DNA from: Lachnospiraceae bacterium
GTDB lineage: Bacteria; Bacillota; Clostridia; Lachnospirales; Lachnospiraceae
Reading direction: 5' to 3'
Assembly: GCA_015057825.1 (NCBI GenBank)
Contig: SVDN01000011.1
Location: 22,317-86,316, forward strand
Length of the DNA stretch: 64,000 nt
Shown one piece after another: positions 17,669-27,991 of the stretch. Position 1 is the stretch's first letter. The number at the start of each line of letters is the position of its first letter. The notes under the pieces were generated by a model, which was not told where the DNA came from, ran no database searches, and was given only the letters and a program-made list of their open reading frames with translations. Both the position numbers and the translations under genes were made by a program.

Positions 17669-18559
17669 ATGAATAAGAAAAGTATAATCGGACTTATTGT
17701 TATGGCGGCGATTTCGGTCTGTATGACTTTTGGCATTGATGCTTACAAGGACAGTCAGCCAAAAGTTACCACATTGGAGTTTGAAACACCGAAGTCGGCG
17801 GTCGAGGGTGAAAACTACAACTTTGAGGCTAAGCTTTTTGAACCGAATGATGGCAAAAGCGTGCATCCTGTGGTTATTATAGCTCACGGTTATAACAGCA
17901 CCATGGATAATTGTGAAGATGTTGCAACTGCCTACACACAGGCGGGCTATGCCGCAATAGTTTTTGATTTTGTAGGTGGTTCAAGAAACAGTTCCACTCA
18001 GGTGCATTCTTCGGAAATGACCACATTTACCGAAGTTACCGACTACGAAATCGTGTTGGATTATGTGCTTGAAAGCGACAGTTTCGACCACGACAATGTT
18101 TTTATAAGCGGTCAAAGCTTCGGCGGACTTATTGCTACTGTGGTTGCCGAGAAAAATCAGGACAGAATCAATTCCGTAGTGCTTTTTTATCCGGCATACA
18201 ATATGGTGGAAAATTCCGGCAAGGTTTTGGAAGCCGGAGTTACGGAGGATAAGAAAAACAGCGACGAGGTATCGGAAAGCTTGTATTCTTGGGATGGGCT
18301 TTTGGTCAGTGAAAGATATTTGACGGAGCTTAATTCTTTGGACATAACCGGCATCATCGGCAATTTAAATAAAGATGTAATCATCATGCAAGGAGATTTG
18401 GATACGGATGTGACCTTAGAATCCACGCAAGAGTTTTTGCAATATTTCCCATCTGCAAAATTGGTGATTATTACAGGCGGAAGCCACGGCTTTTGGGGCG
18501 AGCAGTTAGAGCAGGCTTGCAGTGAATCCATTGAGTTTTTGAATACGCATTTGAAATAA
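17669..18559 (+). CDS. Exported alpha/beta hydrolase
   Basis: 296 aa with an N-terminal membrane anchor or signal segment (residues 4-22) and an alpha/beta-hydrolase fold. Nucleophile elbow GQSFGG; oxyanion region VIIAHGYNS; probable acid in QGDLDTDV; catalytic His in GGSHGFW. Related proteins are esterases or acyl-peptide-hydrolase-like enzymes; the substrate is unknown. Start ATG 17669 chosen because GAGAGGGG sits 8 bases upstream. It lies between a glycan polymerase-like gene and an unknown membrane gene in what seems one transcription unit, so an outer-surface substrate is plausible. Confidence 0.85.
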   Translation: MNKKSIIGLIVMAAISVCMTFGIDAYKDSQPKVTTLEFETPKSAVEGENYNFEAKLFEPNDGKSVHPVVIIAHGYNSTMDNCEDVATAYTQAGYAAIVFDFVGGSRNSSTQVHSSEMTTFTEVTDYEIVLDYVLESDSFDHDNVFISGQSFGGLIATVVAEKNQDRINSVVLFYPAYNMVENSGKVLEAGVTEDKKNSDEVSESLYSWDGLLVSERYLTELNSLDITGIIGNLNKDVIIMQGDLDTDVTLESTQEFLQYFPSAKLVIITGGSHGFWGEQLEQACSESIEFLNTHLK

Positions 18560-18576
18560 GCGGATGAGGGAATTAT

Positions 18577-19245
18577 ATGACTTTTGCGACTGCATACAAA
18601 TCTGTGGGAAAATTGTATAGAGCGGGAATTATGATGCTAATCGCCACGAGTATTACGTCTGTGGGACTTATCCTCACTTTGCTTATATCATCGGTCTTGT
18701 ACCATGACTTGCTGGGGGACCCTATGGATTACGGAGAGACTTATGCATCCTTTGTGACAAAGGGCACATCCATTGCGGTTTACGGCTCTGTTATGATGCA
18801 TTTGGGGCTTGTTCTGTTGGTGATTTCCTACTTTATGCTTGTAATGGCTTTGAGATTTACTTTAAAAGACGGCCCGCTTTTCAGACAAGGGCTTATCCTT
18901 TCGATTGTAATGCTTGCCTTGTCCTTTGGGGCGTTTCTGATGTTGACTTTTAAAGGAAATTATAGAATATGTTTTGCGATGCTGTTTCTTTCCGCAATTG
19001 CAAATATGTTTATAATGATTCTTGTAATCAATGCATTGCGTAAGCTTTACAGTGAGATTTCGGGCAAAAGAGCAGCCTTTGTTGCGGTTATAATGATTAT
19101 TGCCTTGGTTTTTGCACTAATGGAGTTCGTTTTTTCAAAGTATGCATTTGCATTGGCCGGAATTTCCGGAGTAGCTATGATTGTTTCTTATATTTGTTAT
19201 CCGGCAGTAATTGCGAAGGCGAGGAAGGAGTTGTATCTGCCGTAA
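18577..19245 (+). CDS. Unknown multi-spanning membrane protein
   Basis: 222 aa with about six hydrophobic segments and short loops; no recognised family, no catalytic motif, no charged residues conserved enough to guess transport. ATG with GAGGGA 7 bases upstream, 17 bases after the hydrolase stop, so probably in the same transcript. It ends 104 bases before the CIRCE-controlled hrcA operon, with no strong terminator between. Confidence 0.7.
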   Translation: MTFATAYKSVGKLYRAGIMMLIATSITSVGLILTLLISSVLYHDLLGDPMDYGETYASFVTKGTSIAVYGSVMMHLGLVLLVISYFMLVMALRFTLKDGPLFRQGLILSIVMLALSFGAFLMLTFKGNYRICFAMLFLSAIANMFIMILVINALRKLYSEISGKRAAFVAVIMIIALVFALMEFVFSKYAFALAGISGVAMIVSYICYPAVIAKARKELYLP

Positions 19246-19290
19246 GTATTAGAAAGAGATATTGATGTTTATTGGATTTCAAAAATAATA

Positions 19291-19360
19291 TTGACAAACA
19301 ATTCTTGGAGTGTTAAATTACTTATAGGAAGTATTAGCACTCCTTTTTAATGAGTGCTAA
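19291..19360 (+). promoter_or_regulatory. Heat-shock promoter with CIRCE operator
   Basis: TTGACA (19291-19296), 17-base spacer, TAAATT (19314-19319) with TGT before it. The CIRCE element TTAGCACTC (19334-19342), 9 bases, GAGTGCTAA (19352-19360) is perfect. HrcA binds it and represses the operon in the absence of heat stress. Confidence 0.95.
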
Positions 19361-19382
19361 CAATTCGAAAGGAAGTGAATTC

Positions 19383-20438
19383 GTGGAACTTGATGCAAGA
19401 AAAATGAAAATCTTACAGGCGATTATTCAAAATTACCTTGAAACCGGGGAGCCTGTAGGTTCAAGAACAATTTCAAAAGATCCTGAGCTTAACCTAAGCT
19501 CGGCAACCATCAGAAATGAAATGGCTGATTTGGAAGAAATGGGACTCATCTTACAGCCTCATACATCAGCGGGACGAATTCCTTCGGACAAGGGCTACAG
19601 GCTTTATGTTGATAACATGATAGCCGAAAAGGAGAAAGACCTTGCGGAGCGCGAAAAAGAAGTCGAAGATATGAAAGACTTCTTAAACAAGAAAGTCGAC
19701 AAGGTTGAAGAAATCCTTCAGGGGATGGCCAAAATGCTTGCGGTTAATACAAACTACGCAACCATGATTTCGGCTCCGCCGGCTAAGCTTAACCGCCTTA
19801 AATTCATCCAGCTTTCGCAGGTTGAAGAAGGAAAAATCCTTTGTGTTATCGTAATGGAAGGTAACATCATTAAAAATAAGATAATAAATGTTGATGCCGA
19901 GCTTGACAGCGAGACAATTTTAAAACTCAACATTTTATGTAATACAAGCTTAAACGGCCTTACGGCTCAGGAAATAAATCTTGGAATCATCTCCAAGATG
20001 ACGGGTCAGGCAGGAGAGCAGGTTGAAGTCGTTAAAAGCATTATAGAAGCAATTGCCGAAACCATCGGCGATGAAGAAGCATACGAGGTTTACACCGGAG
20101 GTACAACAAACATTTTCAAATATCCGGAGCTTTCGGGCAGCGAAAAAGCCAGCGAGTTGATTTCAACATTCGAAGAAAAACAGTTGCTTGCAACACTTGC
20201 GGATGAAAATGAAAGCGAAAATACGGGTACCGGCATTCAGATTTACATAGGCGAGGAAAACCATGAACAGCGCCTTAAAGATTGCTCGGTTGTTACAGCC
20301 AAGTATGAAATAGAAGAAGGTGTGCAAGGCACAATCGGTATCATCGGTCCGAAACGTATGGACTACGAAAAGGTTGTGGAAGCCCTTAAATCCGTACAAA
20401 CTCAACTGGATAACGTTTTTAAGAAAAACAAAGATTAG
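19383..20438 (+). CDS. hrcA: Heat-inducible repressor HrcA
   Basis: Represses the hrcA-grpE-dnaK-dnaJ operon through CIRCE; its activity is normally tuned by GroEL. 351 aa, usual length. Winged helix at residues 1-75 (RKMKILQAIIQNYLETGEPVGSRTIS, then SSATIRNEMADLEEMG), family block PHTSAGRIPSDKGYRLYVD. The start is GTG 19383: AAAGGAAG lies 8 bases before it, whereas the in-frame ATG at 19350 is inside the CIRCE arm and has no ribosome site. It heads the operon. Confidence 0.97.
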   Translation: MELDARKMKILQAIIQNYLETGEPVGSRTISKDPELNLSSATIRNEMADLEEMGLILQPHTSAGRIPSDKGYRLYVDNMIAEKEKDLAEREKEVEDMKDFLNKKVDKVEEILQGMAKMLAVNTNYATMISAPPAKLNRLKFIQLSQVEEGKILCVIVMEGNIIKNKIINVDAELDSETILKLNILCNTSLNGLTAQEINLGIISKMTGQAGEQVEVVKSIIEAIAETIGDEEAYEVYTGGTTNIFKYPELSGSEKASELISTFEEKQLLATLADENESENTGTGIQIYIGEENHEQRLKDCSVVTAKYEIEEGVQGTIGIIGPKRMDYEKVVEALKSVQTQLDNVFKKNKD

Positions 20439-20518
20439 CGGATTGCGGTTAACATAAAACTTTATAGGTGAATTCAATAATAATCCAAATTTAAATATAT
20501 ATCATGGAGGTGGAAATT

Positions 20519-21178
20519 GTGGCAAACAAAAAGACCACTGAAAATAAAGAAGAAGAATTAAAGAAGGCACAGGCTGAAAAAGCGGAAGCCGAAGTTGATG
20601 AAACTGCTGAGGAGACAAAAGCCGAAGCAGAAGCCGAACAGACGGCTGAAGAAGCAAACGAAAATGCCGAAGGCGAAGCAGCAGATGAAGCTGAAGGCGA
20701 GGACGGCAAAAAAGGCTTGTTTAAGAAAAAGCCGAAGAAAGACAAAAAAGACGAAATGATTGAAGAATTAAACGACAAATATAAACGTCTTTTTGCGGAG
20801 TTTGACAACTTCAGAAAACGCAGCGAAGCCGAGAAAGCATCAAACTACGAATTCGGAGCAAGAGATGTTATCTTAAAAGTGCTTCCGATAGTTGATAACT
20901 TCGAACGTGGACTTGATACAATTCCGGAAGAAGAAAAGGGAACTCCTTTTGCCGACGGCATGGAAATGATTTACAAGCAGCTTATGACAGCACTTGACGA
21001 TCTCGGAGTTAAGCCTATCGAAGCCGTGGGAGCGGAATTCAATCCTGAATTTCATAATGCGGTGATGCAGACGGACCTCGAAGAATTCGGTGAAAACATC
21101 GTTTCTCAGGAAATGCAAAAAGGATACATGTACAAAGAAAAAGCTATCAGACCATCAATGGTGGCTGTTAACAAATAA
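20519..21178 (+). CDS. grpE: Nucleotide exchange factor GrpE
   Basis: Exchanges ADP for ATP on DnaK. 219 aa; the first 70 residues are a low-complexity acidic tail (Ala/Glu repeats), then a basic patch KKGLFKKKPKKDKK, the long dimerising helix, and the conserved beta domain (FADGMEMIYKQL, then GAEFNPEFHNAVM, ending RPSMVAVNK). Start GTG 20519, with GGAGGTGG about 7 bases upstream; the ATG at 20504 is part of that ribosome site. Second gene of the CIRCE operon, 80 bases after hrcA. Confidence 0.95.
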   Translation: MANKKTTENKEEELKKAQAEKAEAEVDETAEETKAEAEAEQTAEEANENAEGEAADEAEGEDGKKGLFKKKPKKDKKDEMIEELNDKYKRLFAEFDNFRKRSEAEKASNYEFGARDVILKVLPIVDNFERGLDTIPEEEKGTPFADGMEMIYKQLMTALDDLGVKPIEAVGAEFNPEFHNAVMQTDLEEFGENIVSQEMQKGYMYKEKAIRPSMVAVNK

Positions 21179-21262
21179 AAGTAACTTACAGTTCAACATT
21201 CCAAAAGTTTAAGCTTTGGATTGCGTTGGCAAGAAAAGAGATAAAAGGATAGATTCTCATAG

Positions 21263-23155
<1,893 letters not shown>

Positions 23156-23201
23156 GAGCCACAGGACTCCGTCAACCTACGGTTGCCACCTCGTGGCAAG
23201 A

Positions 23202-23237
23202 GACGATGTAGTTGATGGTGACTACAAAGAAGTTTAA
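23202..23237 (+). repeat. Second copy of the dnaK 3' end
   Basis: Twelve codons reading [11 protein letters not shown] and stop, identical in peptide to the real dnaK end (23120-23155). All six base differences are third-position synonymous changes. Between the copies lie 46 bases with two tiny hairpins, CAACC-tac-GGTTG and GCCAC-ctc-GTGGC. A second tail that kept its coding sense must once have been the real end of dnaK or of a close relative. Confidence 0.85.
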
Positions 23238-23264
23238 TAATAAACACTGATTTTTAATGAGTTG

Positions 23265-23310
23265 AAAGCTCCGATTTTGAACGCAGAAAGTGCGGAATAT
23301 TCGGAGCTTT
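23265..23310 (+). terminator. Hairpin between dnaK and dnaJ
   Basis: AAAGCTCCGA (23265-23274) pairs with TCGGAGCTTT (23301-23310); a small inner stem CGCA/TGCG lies in the loop. There is no T-run, so it is more likely a partial terminator or a processing and stability hairpin lowering dnaJ expression than a full stop. Confidence 0.55.
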
Positions 23311-23368
23311 GAACACATTGACCTATATACATCATGTATTATGTAAACTTAAAGAAAAGGGTTTAAAA

Positions 23369-24532
23369 ATGGCAGATAAAAGAGATTATTATGAAGTCCT
23401 GGGTGTTAATAAAAACGCCACAGACGCAGAACTTAAAAAAGCATACAGACAACTTGCCAAAAAGTATCATCCGGATACAAATCCGGGAGACAAGGAAGCA
23501 GAAGCCAAGTTTAAAGAGGCTTCGGAGGCTTACGCTGTTCTTAGTGATGCCGAAAAGAGAAGACAGTACGACCAGTTCGGTCATGCTGCTTTTGAAGGCG
23601 GAGCAGGCGGTGGAGCCGGCGGATTTGATTTTAACATGGATGACATTTTTGGAAGCTTTGGAGATATTTTCGGAGATCTTTTCGGTGGTGGCGGCAGACG
23701 TCGTTCAAGCTACAATGGTCCTCAAAAAGGTTCCAATATTCGTACATCTGTAAGAATTACTTTTGAAGAAGCTGTATTCGGTTGCGAAAAGGAATTGGAC
23801 ATTACCTTGAAAGACGAGTGCAAGACTTGCGGCGGCAGTGGAGCAAAACCGGGCACATCCAAAGAGACTTGTAAAAAGTGTGGCGGTAAAGGACAGGTTG
23901 TTTATACACAGCAGTCTTTGTTTGGTATGGTGCGAAATGTACAAAGTTGTCCTGATTGTAACGGAACCGGTCAGGTTATTAAAGAAAAATGTCCTGATTG
24001 CCGCGGAACAGGTTATATTGCCTCCAAAAAGCGCATTCAGGTTACCATTCCTGCCGGAATTGATGACAGACAAAGTATTCGTATCGGTGGCAAAGGCGAG
24101 CCGGGTATTAACGGTGGACCAAGAGGCGATCTTCTTGTGGAAGTTATTGTTTCGCGTCATCCGATTTTTGAAAGAAGTGATTACAACCTTTTCTCAACAG
24201 CACCGATTTCATTTGCGCAGGCTGCACTTGGCGGTGATGTGAGAATTAAGACTATTGACGGCGATGTTCTTTTCCCTATAAAACCGGGCACACAGACGGA
24301 TACCAAGATTCGTCTTAAAGGAAAAGGTGTACCGACACTTAGAAACAAAGCTGTTCGCGGTGACCACTACGTAACTTTATATGTTGCGGTTCCGGAAAAG
24401 CTTACGGCAGAGCAGAAGGAAGCTTTGAAAGCATTTGATGATGCAATGGGTGGAACTTTAAATGAAGCCGAAAAAGCGGGAGAGTCACCGAAGAAGAAAA
24501 AACGTTTTGGAAAAAACAAAGACGAGAATTAA
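23369..24532 (+). CDS. dnaJ: Chaperone DnaJ (Hsp40)
   Basis: A co-chaperone that stimulates DnaK ATPase. 387 aa from ATG 23369 ([13 protein letters not shown]). J domain with HPD ([11 protein letters not shown]) at residues 3-68, Gly/Phe linker with [13 protein letters not shown], four zinc repeats CxxCxGxG ([32 protein letters not shown]), then the peptide-binding C-terminal domain. The upstream GTG-type extension was not used because AAAAGGG stands before 23369. The tail ends KNKDEN; a synonymous copy of this end lies 3.4 kb downstream. Confidence 0.97.
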   Translation: MADKRDYYEVLGVNKNATDAELKKAYRQLAKKYHPDTNPGDKEAEAKFKEASEAYAVLSDAEKRRQYDQFGHAAFEGGAGGGAGGFDFNMDDIFGSFGDIFGDLFGGGGRRRSSYNGPQKGSNIRTSVRITFEEAVFGCEKELDITLKDECKTCGGSGAKPGTSKETCKKCGGKGQVVYTQQSLFGMVRNVQSCPDCNGTGQVIKEKCPDCRGTGYIASKKRIQVTIPAGIDDRQSIRIGGKGEPGINGGPRGDLLVEVIVSRHPIFERSDYNLFSTAPISFAQAALGGDVRIKTIDGDVLFPIKPGTQTDTKIRLKGKGVPTLRNKAVRGDHYVTLYVAVPEKLTAEQKEALKAFDDAMGGTLNEAEKAGESPKKKKRFGKNKDEN

Positions 24533-24543
24533 TAATTACCTAA

Positions 24544-24579
24544 CAGGCGGAACTTCATATAATGAGGCGCCGCCTTTTT
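24544..24579 (+). terminator. Terminator of the heat-shock operon
   Basis: CAGGCGG with CTTCA pairs with TGAG and CCGCC (24544-24574), then five T. It belongs to a terminator family with stem GGCGGCACTTCA that recurs at 27.95, 35.53 and 60.38 kb. Confidence 0.8.
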
Positions 24580-24581
24580 AG

Positions 24582-24818
24582 TGTAATTAATCAATAAGCC
24601 TTGCACCGACTGATAAAAGGATTGTTTTAATTACACGCTTCGTTTTCTATTCGTTGCGCTCGTTTATTCGCCGACAACCGCTTAAACTCGCAAGCTAAAG
24701 CTTGCTCAAACATAAGCTCCTTTGTCGGCTAACATCGCACAACTCATGTACGAAAGCCTCGCTATCGTAATTAAATTCAATCCTTTTACATCCGGTTTAG
24801 GCTTTATGTTTAATACAT
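24582..24818. repeat. Giant palindromic element 3A (shared core)
   Basis: Outer arms TGTAATTAATCAATAAGCC (24582-24600) and GGCTTTATGTTTAATACAT near 24800-24818 are roughly complementary. The core (24619-24783, GGATTG to CAATCC) is nearly identical, in opposite orientation, to the core at 61383-61538. Inside, CCGACAA pairs with TTGTCGG where the other copy has CGGCCAA with TTGGCCG: paired changes that keep the stem. On the minus strand the core also encodes a 28-codon frame (24627-24713) with an AAAGGAG before its ATG. Confidence 0.88.
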
Positions 24819-24850
24819 AAAAAGCGCGTCTTACAAGATTTTTTCGGAAG

Positions 24851-25127
24851 ATACGGAGACAAATAAATAATTCTTGTGTGCTCCGTATATAAATCAGCTA
24901 AATAATTTGCAGAAGCGGAGAAAAACTGGATTCTTGCTTGTGCTCCGTACAAATAAATATTATGTAAACAAATCAATACGGAGCAAATGAGTTTAATTGC
25001 TTGTTGCACCGTATTTCACAGAAAACAAACATAATAAAAACGGAGCAAAAAGGAAAAATGCAATATACTCCGCTCAAATAGCAAGAAAAGCTACGGAGCA
25101 AAAGCAAGTTTTTTAATATTCTCCGTA
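24851..25127. repeat. Array of CGGAG/CTCCG hairpins
   Basis: Ten copies of a short block, alternating TACGGAGC and its complement GCTCCGTA, spaced about 26-35 bases, form five hairpins: 24851-24888 (8 bp perfect), 24915-24948, 24975-25014 (10 of 11 bp), 25041-25072, 25092-25127 (7 bp perfect). Spacer sequences are AT-rich and differ. There is no known match; it may be a set of protein sites or RNA hairpins. Confidence 0.8.
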
Positions 25128-25227
25128 TGCTGCTGAAAACAGGCAGTTTTATGTAAACTAATATCAAAAATGAATTAGATATATTGCTTATTCAATTCAC
25201 TTCTCCAACAAAAGAATTCAAAGATAT

Positions 25228-25256
25228 TTGAAATCAACAATTAATTAGTTTATACT
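25228..25256 (+). promoter_or_regulatory. Promoter of the YdcF-like lipoprotein
   Basis: TTGAAA (25228-25233), 17-base spacer, TATACT (25251-25256). The start codon lies 139 bases downstream, leaving an AT-rich leader of about 130 bases in which I see no clear structure. Confidence 0.65.
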
Positions 25257-25395
25257 AAAGACACTTATCAAAATCTTATGATTATATGAAGAATTATTAT
25301 GATAGCGGTAGTTGATAATAATTCAAATTAAGAATTGATTTGCAAAAAAGAGATAAGATATAAAGGTGATGATTATTAGCAGGGGGTATAAATAT

Positions 25396-26184
25396 ATGAG
25401 AAAGATTGCAGTATTATTTTTGACTATATGTTTGGCCTTTACATTTTCCGCCTGTGGCAACAAGCGCGATGCGGATGCGATTATTGAAGATGCTATAAAT
25501 GCTTACAGCGCTACGATTGGGCAGGACGAAAATGTTGAAAGCTACATGGATGAATTGGCCGGAATTGATGAAGATAAAGCAAAACTTTGGCAAGAAATTT
25601 TTGATTATTGGGACTACGCAAATAACGAGCTGGTTGTAAATGAAGGAGTGCTTCCTGATGGTTTGCCAAAGGATGATAGCCTTGCAATTGTTATATTGGG
25701 ATTTGAACTTAACGATGACGGTACAATGCAAGATGAGCTTATAGGAAGGCTTAATGTGGCTTTGGCTTGTGCAAACCAATATCCGAATGCTTATGTGGTC
25801 TGTACCGGTGGCGGAACAGCAAAGAATAATAAGGATGTAACAGAGGCGGATTTAATGGCAAAATGGTTGGTTGAAAATGGTTTGGAAGAAAGCAGATTGA
25901 TTATTGAGAACAAGTCCATGACAACCCTTGAAAATGCCGGATTTACTTACCAAATTCTTTTAGAAAAATATCCGCAGGTTAAGGAAATAGCACTGATAAC
26001 AAGTTCGTATCATATTCCTTGGGGCTCGCTGATTTTTGAGGCAACAATCCTAAAATCAGCCGCTGAATCAAATACACCTAAGATACATATTGTAAGTAAC
26101 GCAGCTTATAATACGGTGAATGAAAAATATAAGGATGTCCTGAAATTCGAAACAATGCAATTAACACAACTAATTGAATATTAA
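25396..26184 (+). CDS. YdcF/SanA-like (DUF218) lipoprotein
   Basis: 262 aa. Lipoprotein signal peptide with lipobox FSAC (C20). Residues about 85-250 form a DUF218/YdcF fold: AIVILGFELNDDG, IGRLNVALACA, YVVCTGGGTA, ADLMAKWLVENGLEESRLIIENKSMTTLENA, ALITSSYHIP. The family binds nucleotide-like or sugar-phosphate ligands and is linked to envelope permeability (SanA) in other bacteria; its exact role is unknown. Start ATG 25396 chosen for AGGGGGT 8 bases upstream. It stands alone with its own promoter and terminator, inside the segment bracketed by the duplicated dnaJ ends. Confidence 0.85.
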   Translation: MRKIAVLFLTICLAFTFSACGNKRDADAIIEDAINAYSATIGQDENVESYMDELAGIDEDKAKLWQEIFDYWDYANNELVVNEGVLPDGLPKDDSLAIVILGFELNDDGTMQDELIGRLNVALACANQYPNAYVVCTGGGTAKNNKDVTEADLMAKWLVENGLEESRLIIENKSMTTLENAGFTYQILLEKYPQVKEIALITSSYHIPWGSLIFEATILKSAAESNTPKIHIVSNAAYNTVNEKYKDVLKFETMQLTQLIEY

Positions 26185-26191
26185 ATGCAAA

Positions 26192-26219
26192 AGGATACGA
26201 CGTTAGTCGTATCTTTTTT
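26192..26219 (+). terminator. Rho-independent terminator
   Basis: GATACGAC (26194-26201), loop GTTA, GTCGTATC (26206-26213), then six T. Confidence 0.9.
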
Positions 26220-26311
26220 GTTCGGTGACTGGCACAGACAATCCCGAAATACCGTCTTGGCAGCTTTTGGCGATAAAAATGTCATACTCCGATTATACAC
26301 AAAAATCAAAA

Positions 26312-26340
26312 TTGACATTTACACGATAACGTGTTAATGT
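26312..26340 (+). promoter_or_regulatory. Promoter with operator-like palindrome
   Basis: TTGACA (26312-26317), 17-base spacer, TAATGT (26335-26340). The spacer is occupied by ACACG-ATAA-CGTGT (26321-26334), a perfect inverted repeat. A repressor bound here would block the promoter; the HTH protein encoded just downstream is the obvious candidate. Confidence 0.65.
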
Positions 26341-26360
26341 TAAAAAGAGGAGATGATAAT

Positions 26361-26903
26361 ATGAATGAATATTACACTGTATCGGAATTTTCAAAAATAA
26401 CGGGAAAAGATCCCGGAAATATAAGACGAATGTTAATTGCAGGAAGATTGGAAGGAGAGAAAGTCGGAAAGCAGTGGTTGATAAAAAAGACTGCTAAATA
26501 TCCGGATGATGAGAGAGTTTCCAGTGGAAAGTATCATAATTCGCGTAAACTTTCTTTGCTAAGAGCCAAGAATAATCATTTGCTTAAAGTACTGAAACGC
26601 TTAGTAACATATTTATGTTTAATTTGCGGAGAAAATATAGACGAGGTTGTTTTGTACGGCTCATATGCCCGTGGCACGAACAATGATGAATCGGATGTTG
26701 ACATTGCTGTGGTTCTAAAAAAAGAGTTTAGCAAAAAAATACATGATTTGATGATTGATAAGATTGTAGATTTGGAATTGGAATGTGATAAGGTTTTATC
26801 TGTGGTAACGGTCAAATATGATGACTATCATAACGACAGCAACATTTCTCCCTTCTACAAAAATATTAAGAAGGAGGGAATTGTATTATGGAAAGCCGTG
26901 TAA
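26361..26903 (+). CDS. HTH protein with MNT-type nucleotidyltransferase domain
   Basis: 180 aa. Residues 1-55 are an excisionase-like helix-turn-helix (YYTVSEFSKITGKDPGNIRRMLIAGRLEGEKVG). Residues about 85-180 are a minimal nucleotidyltransferase domain with GSYARGTNNDESDVDIAVV, where GS and DxD (D113 and D115 or nearby) are the catalytic marks. MNT domains usually act with HEPN toxins as antitoxins that AMPylate the partner, but no HEPN gene is adjacent. Start ATG 26361 with AGAGGAG 8 bases upstream. Its end overlaps the ORF6N start by 16 bases, so the two are translationally coupled. The palindrome in its promoter suggests autoregulation. Confidence 0.75.
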   Translation: MNEYYTVSEFSKITGKDPGNIRRMLIAGRLEGEKVGKQWLIKKTAKYPDDERVSSGKYHNSRKLSLLRAKNNHLLKVLKRLVTYLCLICGENIDEVVLYGSYARGTNNDESDVDIAVVLKKEFSKKIHDLMIDKIVDLELECDKVLSVVTVKYDDYHNDSNISPFYKNIKKEGIVLWKAV

Positions 26904-27888
26904 ATGAAATTGTTTTATATGAGCCTATTGATAAGGAACGGATAAAAGCTCAGATATTTGATGTTAGAGGATATAAAGTTATGCTGGACAGTGATATAGC
27001 TGTTTATTTTGGAGTAGAAACCAAAGCTTTGAACAGAGCTATGAAACGCAATATAAAACGATTTCCTGACAATTTTTGTTTTCAACTAATACGTGAGGAG
27101 TACAAAGAAATTCTAAGGTCCAATCTGGAACCTTAGAATTGGAACAAGGCAAGTATTCAAAATATCTGCCATTTGTGTATACTGAACAAGGTGTGGCTAT
27201 GCTTACTTCTACACTACATACAGACAGAGCCATTGAAGCAAGTATTCAAATCATAGAAGCTTTTGTGGAAATGTCACACTACATACGTCAGAATCGTGAA
27301 CTGCTTCCTTACGAAGAATTAAAAGCCCTAGAACTTAAGCACTATCAGTTGTCCGATAGGGTACATAATATCGAGGAGAATATGCTTACTCGAGATAATC
27401 TCACTAATTTTATGAAACTATTTGATGCCGGCATTAACTCCGAAGAAATCTTGATTCTTAATGGAGAACCATTTAAAGCGGATATGGCTTATCAAAAGAT
27501 TTATAAGCTGGCCAAGAAAAGTATTATAATGGTCGATGATTACATTGGAGTAAAAACGCTCCATCATATGTCCCATGCAAAGACAAATGTTAGCATCACT
27601 ATTATTAGTGGTAACAAAGATTATAGCCCGCTCAGGCTGGCAGAATACAACGATTTTTTGATTGAGTATCCGGGTCGAAACATTAATTTTATAAAATCAG
27701 TAAACAAGACCCATGATAGATATATTGTTCTGGATTATGGTACAAGGACTATGAGGCTCTTTCACTGCGGAGCCAGCAGCAAGGATGCCGGTAAAAAGAT
27801 TACAACGATTACAGAGATTAAAGAAGTGAATATCTATAAGGATACCATTAATAATCTCTTGGCAAATCCGCCATTAACATTAAAATAA
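26888..27888 (+). pseudogene. ORF6N-domain protein, frameshifted
   Basis: Two adjacent frames make one ORF6N (KilA-N-like, phage antirepressor-type) protein. Frame 1 (26888-27136) gives IFDVRGYKVMLDSDIAVYFGVETKALNRAMKRN and ends ILRSNLEP then TAG. Frame 2 picks up at LELEQGKYSKYLPFVYTEQGVAMLTS (readable from about 27118, with a TTG at 27139) and continues 250 codons, with a C-terminal domain ending NNLLANPPLTLK. A single-base loss near 27131-27136 explains it. No slippery heptamer of standard form is seen, so a mutation is more likely than programmed frameshifting. The C-terminal part (from about residue 190 of the joined protein, IMVDDYIGVKTLHHMSHAKTN) resembles PLD-like/ORF6C-type tails, but I am unsure. 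Confidence 0.7.
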
Positions 27889-27910
27889 CGGATTTAATAA
27901 GCTATTAATC

Positions 27911-27934
27911 GGTAAAAATAAAGACGAGAATTAA
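27911..27934 (+). repeat. Second copy of the dnaJ 3' end
   Basis: Reads GKNKDEN and stop in frame, the same peptide as the end of dnaJ (24509-24532). 22 of 24 bases match; both differences (GGA/GGT, AAC/AAT) are synonymous. The exact shared run is 15 bases (24518-24532 and 27920-27934). A terminator of the same family follows both copies. It brackets a 3.4 kb segment. Confidence 0.75.
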
Positions 27935-27946
27935 ATAAAAGTATAA

Positions 27947-27978
27947 CAGGCGGCACTCAAATTAGAAGTGCCGCCTGA
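27947..27978. terminator. Bidirectional terminator, GGCGGCACT family
   Basis: CAGGCGGCACT pairs with AGTGCCGCCTG around a short loop. T-run on the right for the plus strand; it also ends the minus-strand ABC operon. Confidence 0.85.
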
Positions 27979-27991
27979 TTTTTACTTGGAT

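Noticed and set aside
19350..19382. Upstream ATG start for hrcA
   Set aside because: The ATG is part of the CIRCE right arm and lacks a ribosome site; GTG 19383 has a good one.
24851..25127. CRISPR array
   Set aside because: The blocks are short, alternate in orientation and are not identical; there are no equal-length spacers and no cas genes.
27118..27150. Programmed -1 frameshifting in the ORF6N gene
   Set aside because: No standard slippery heptamer or following hairpin is visible; mutation or sequencing error explains it more simply.
24533..27934. Intact prophage
   Set aside because: Only an ORF6N gene hints at phage; no integrase, terminase, portal or structural genes.
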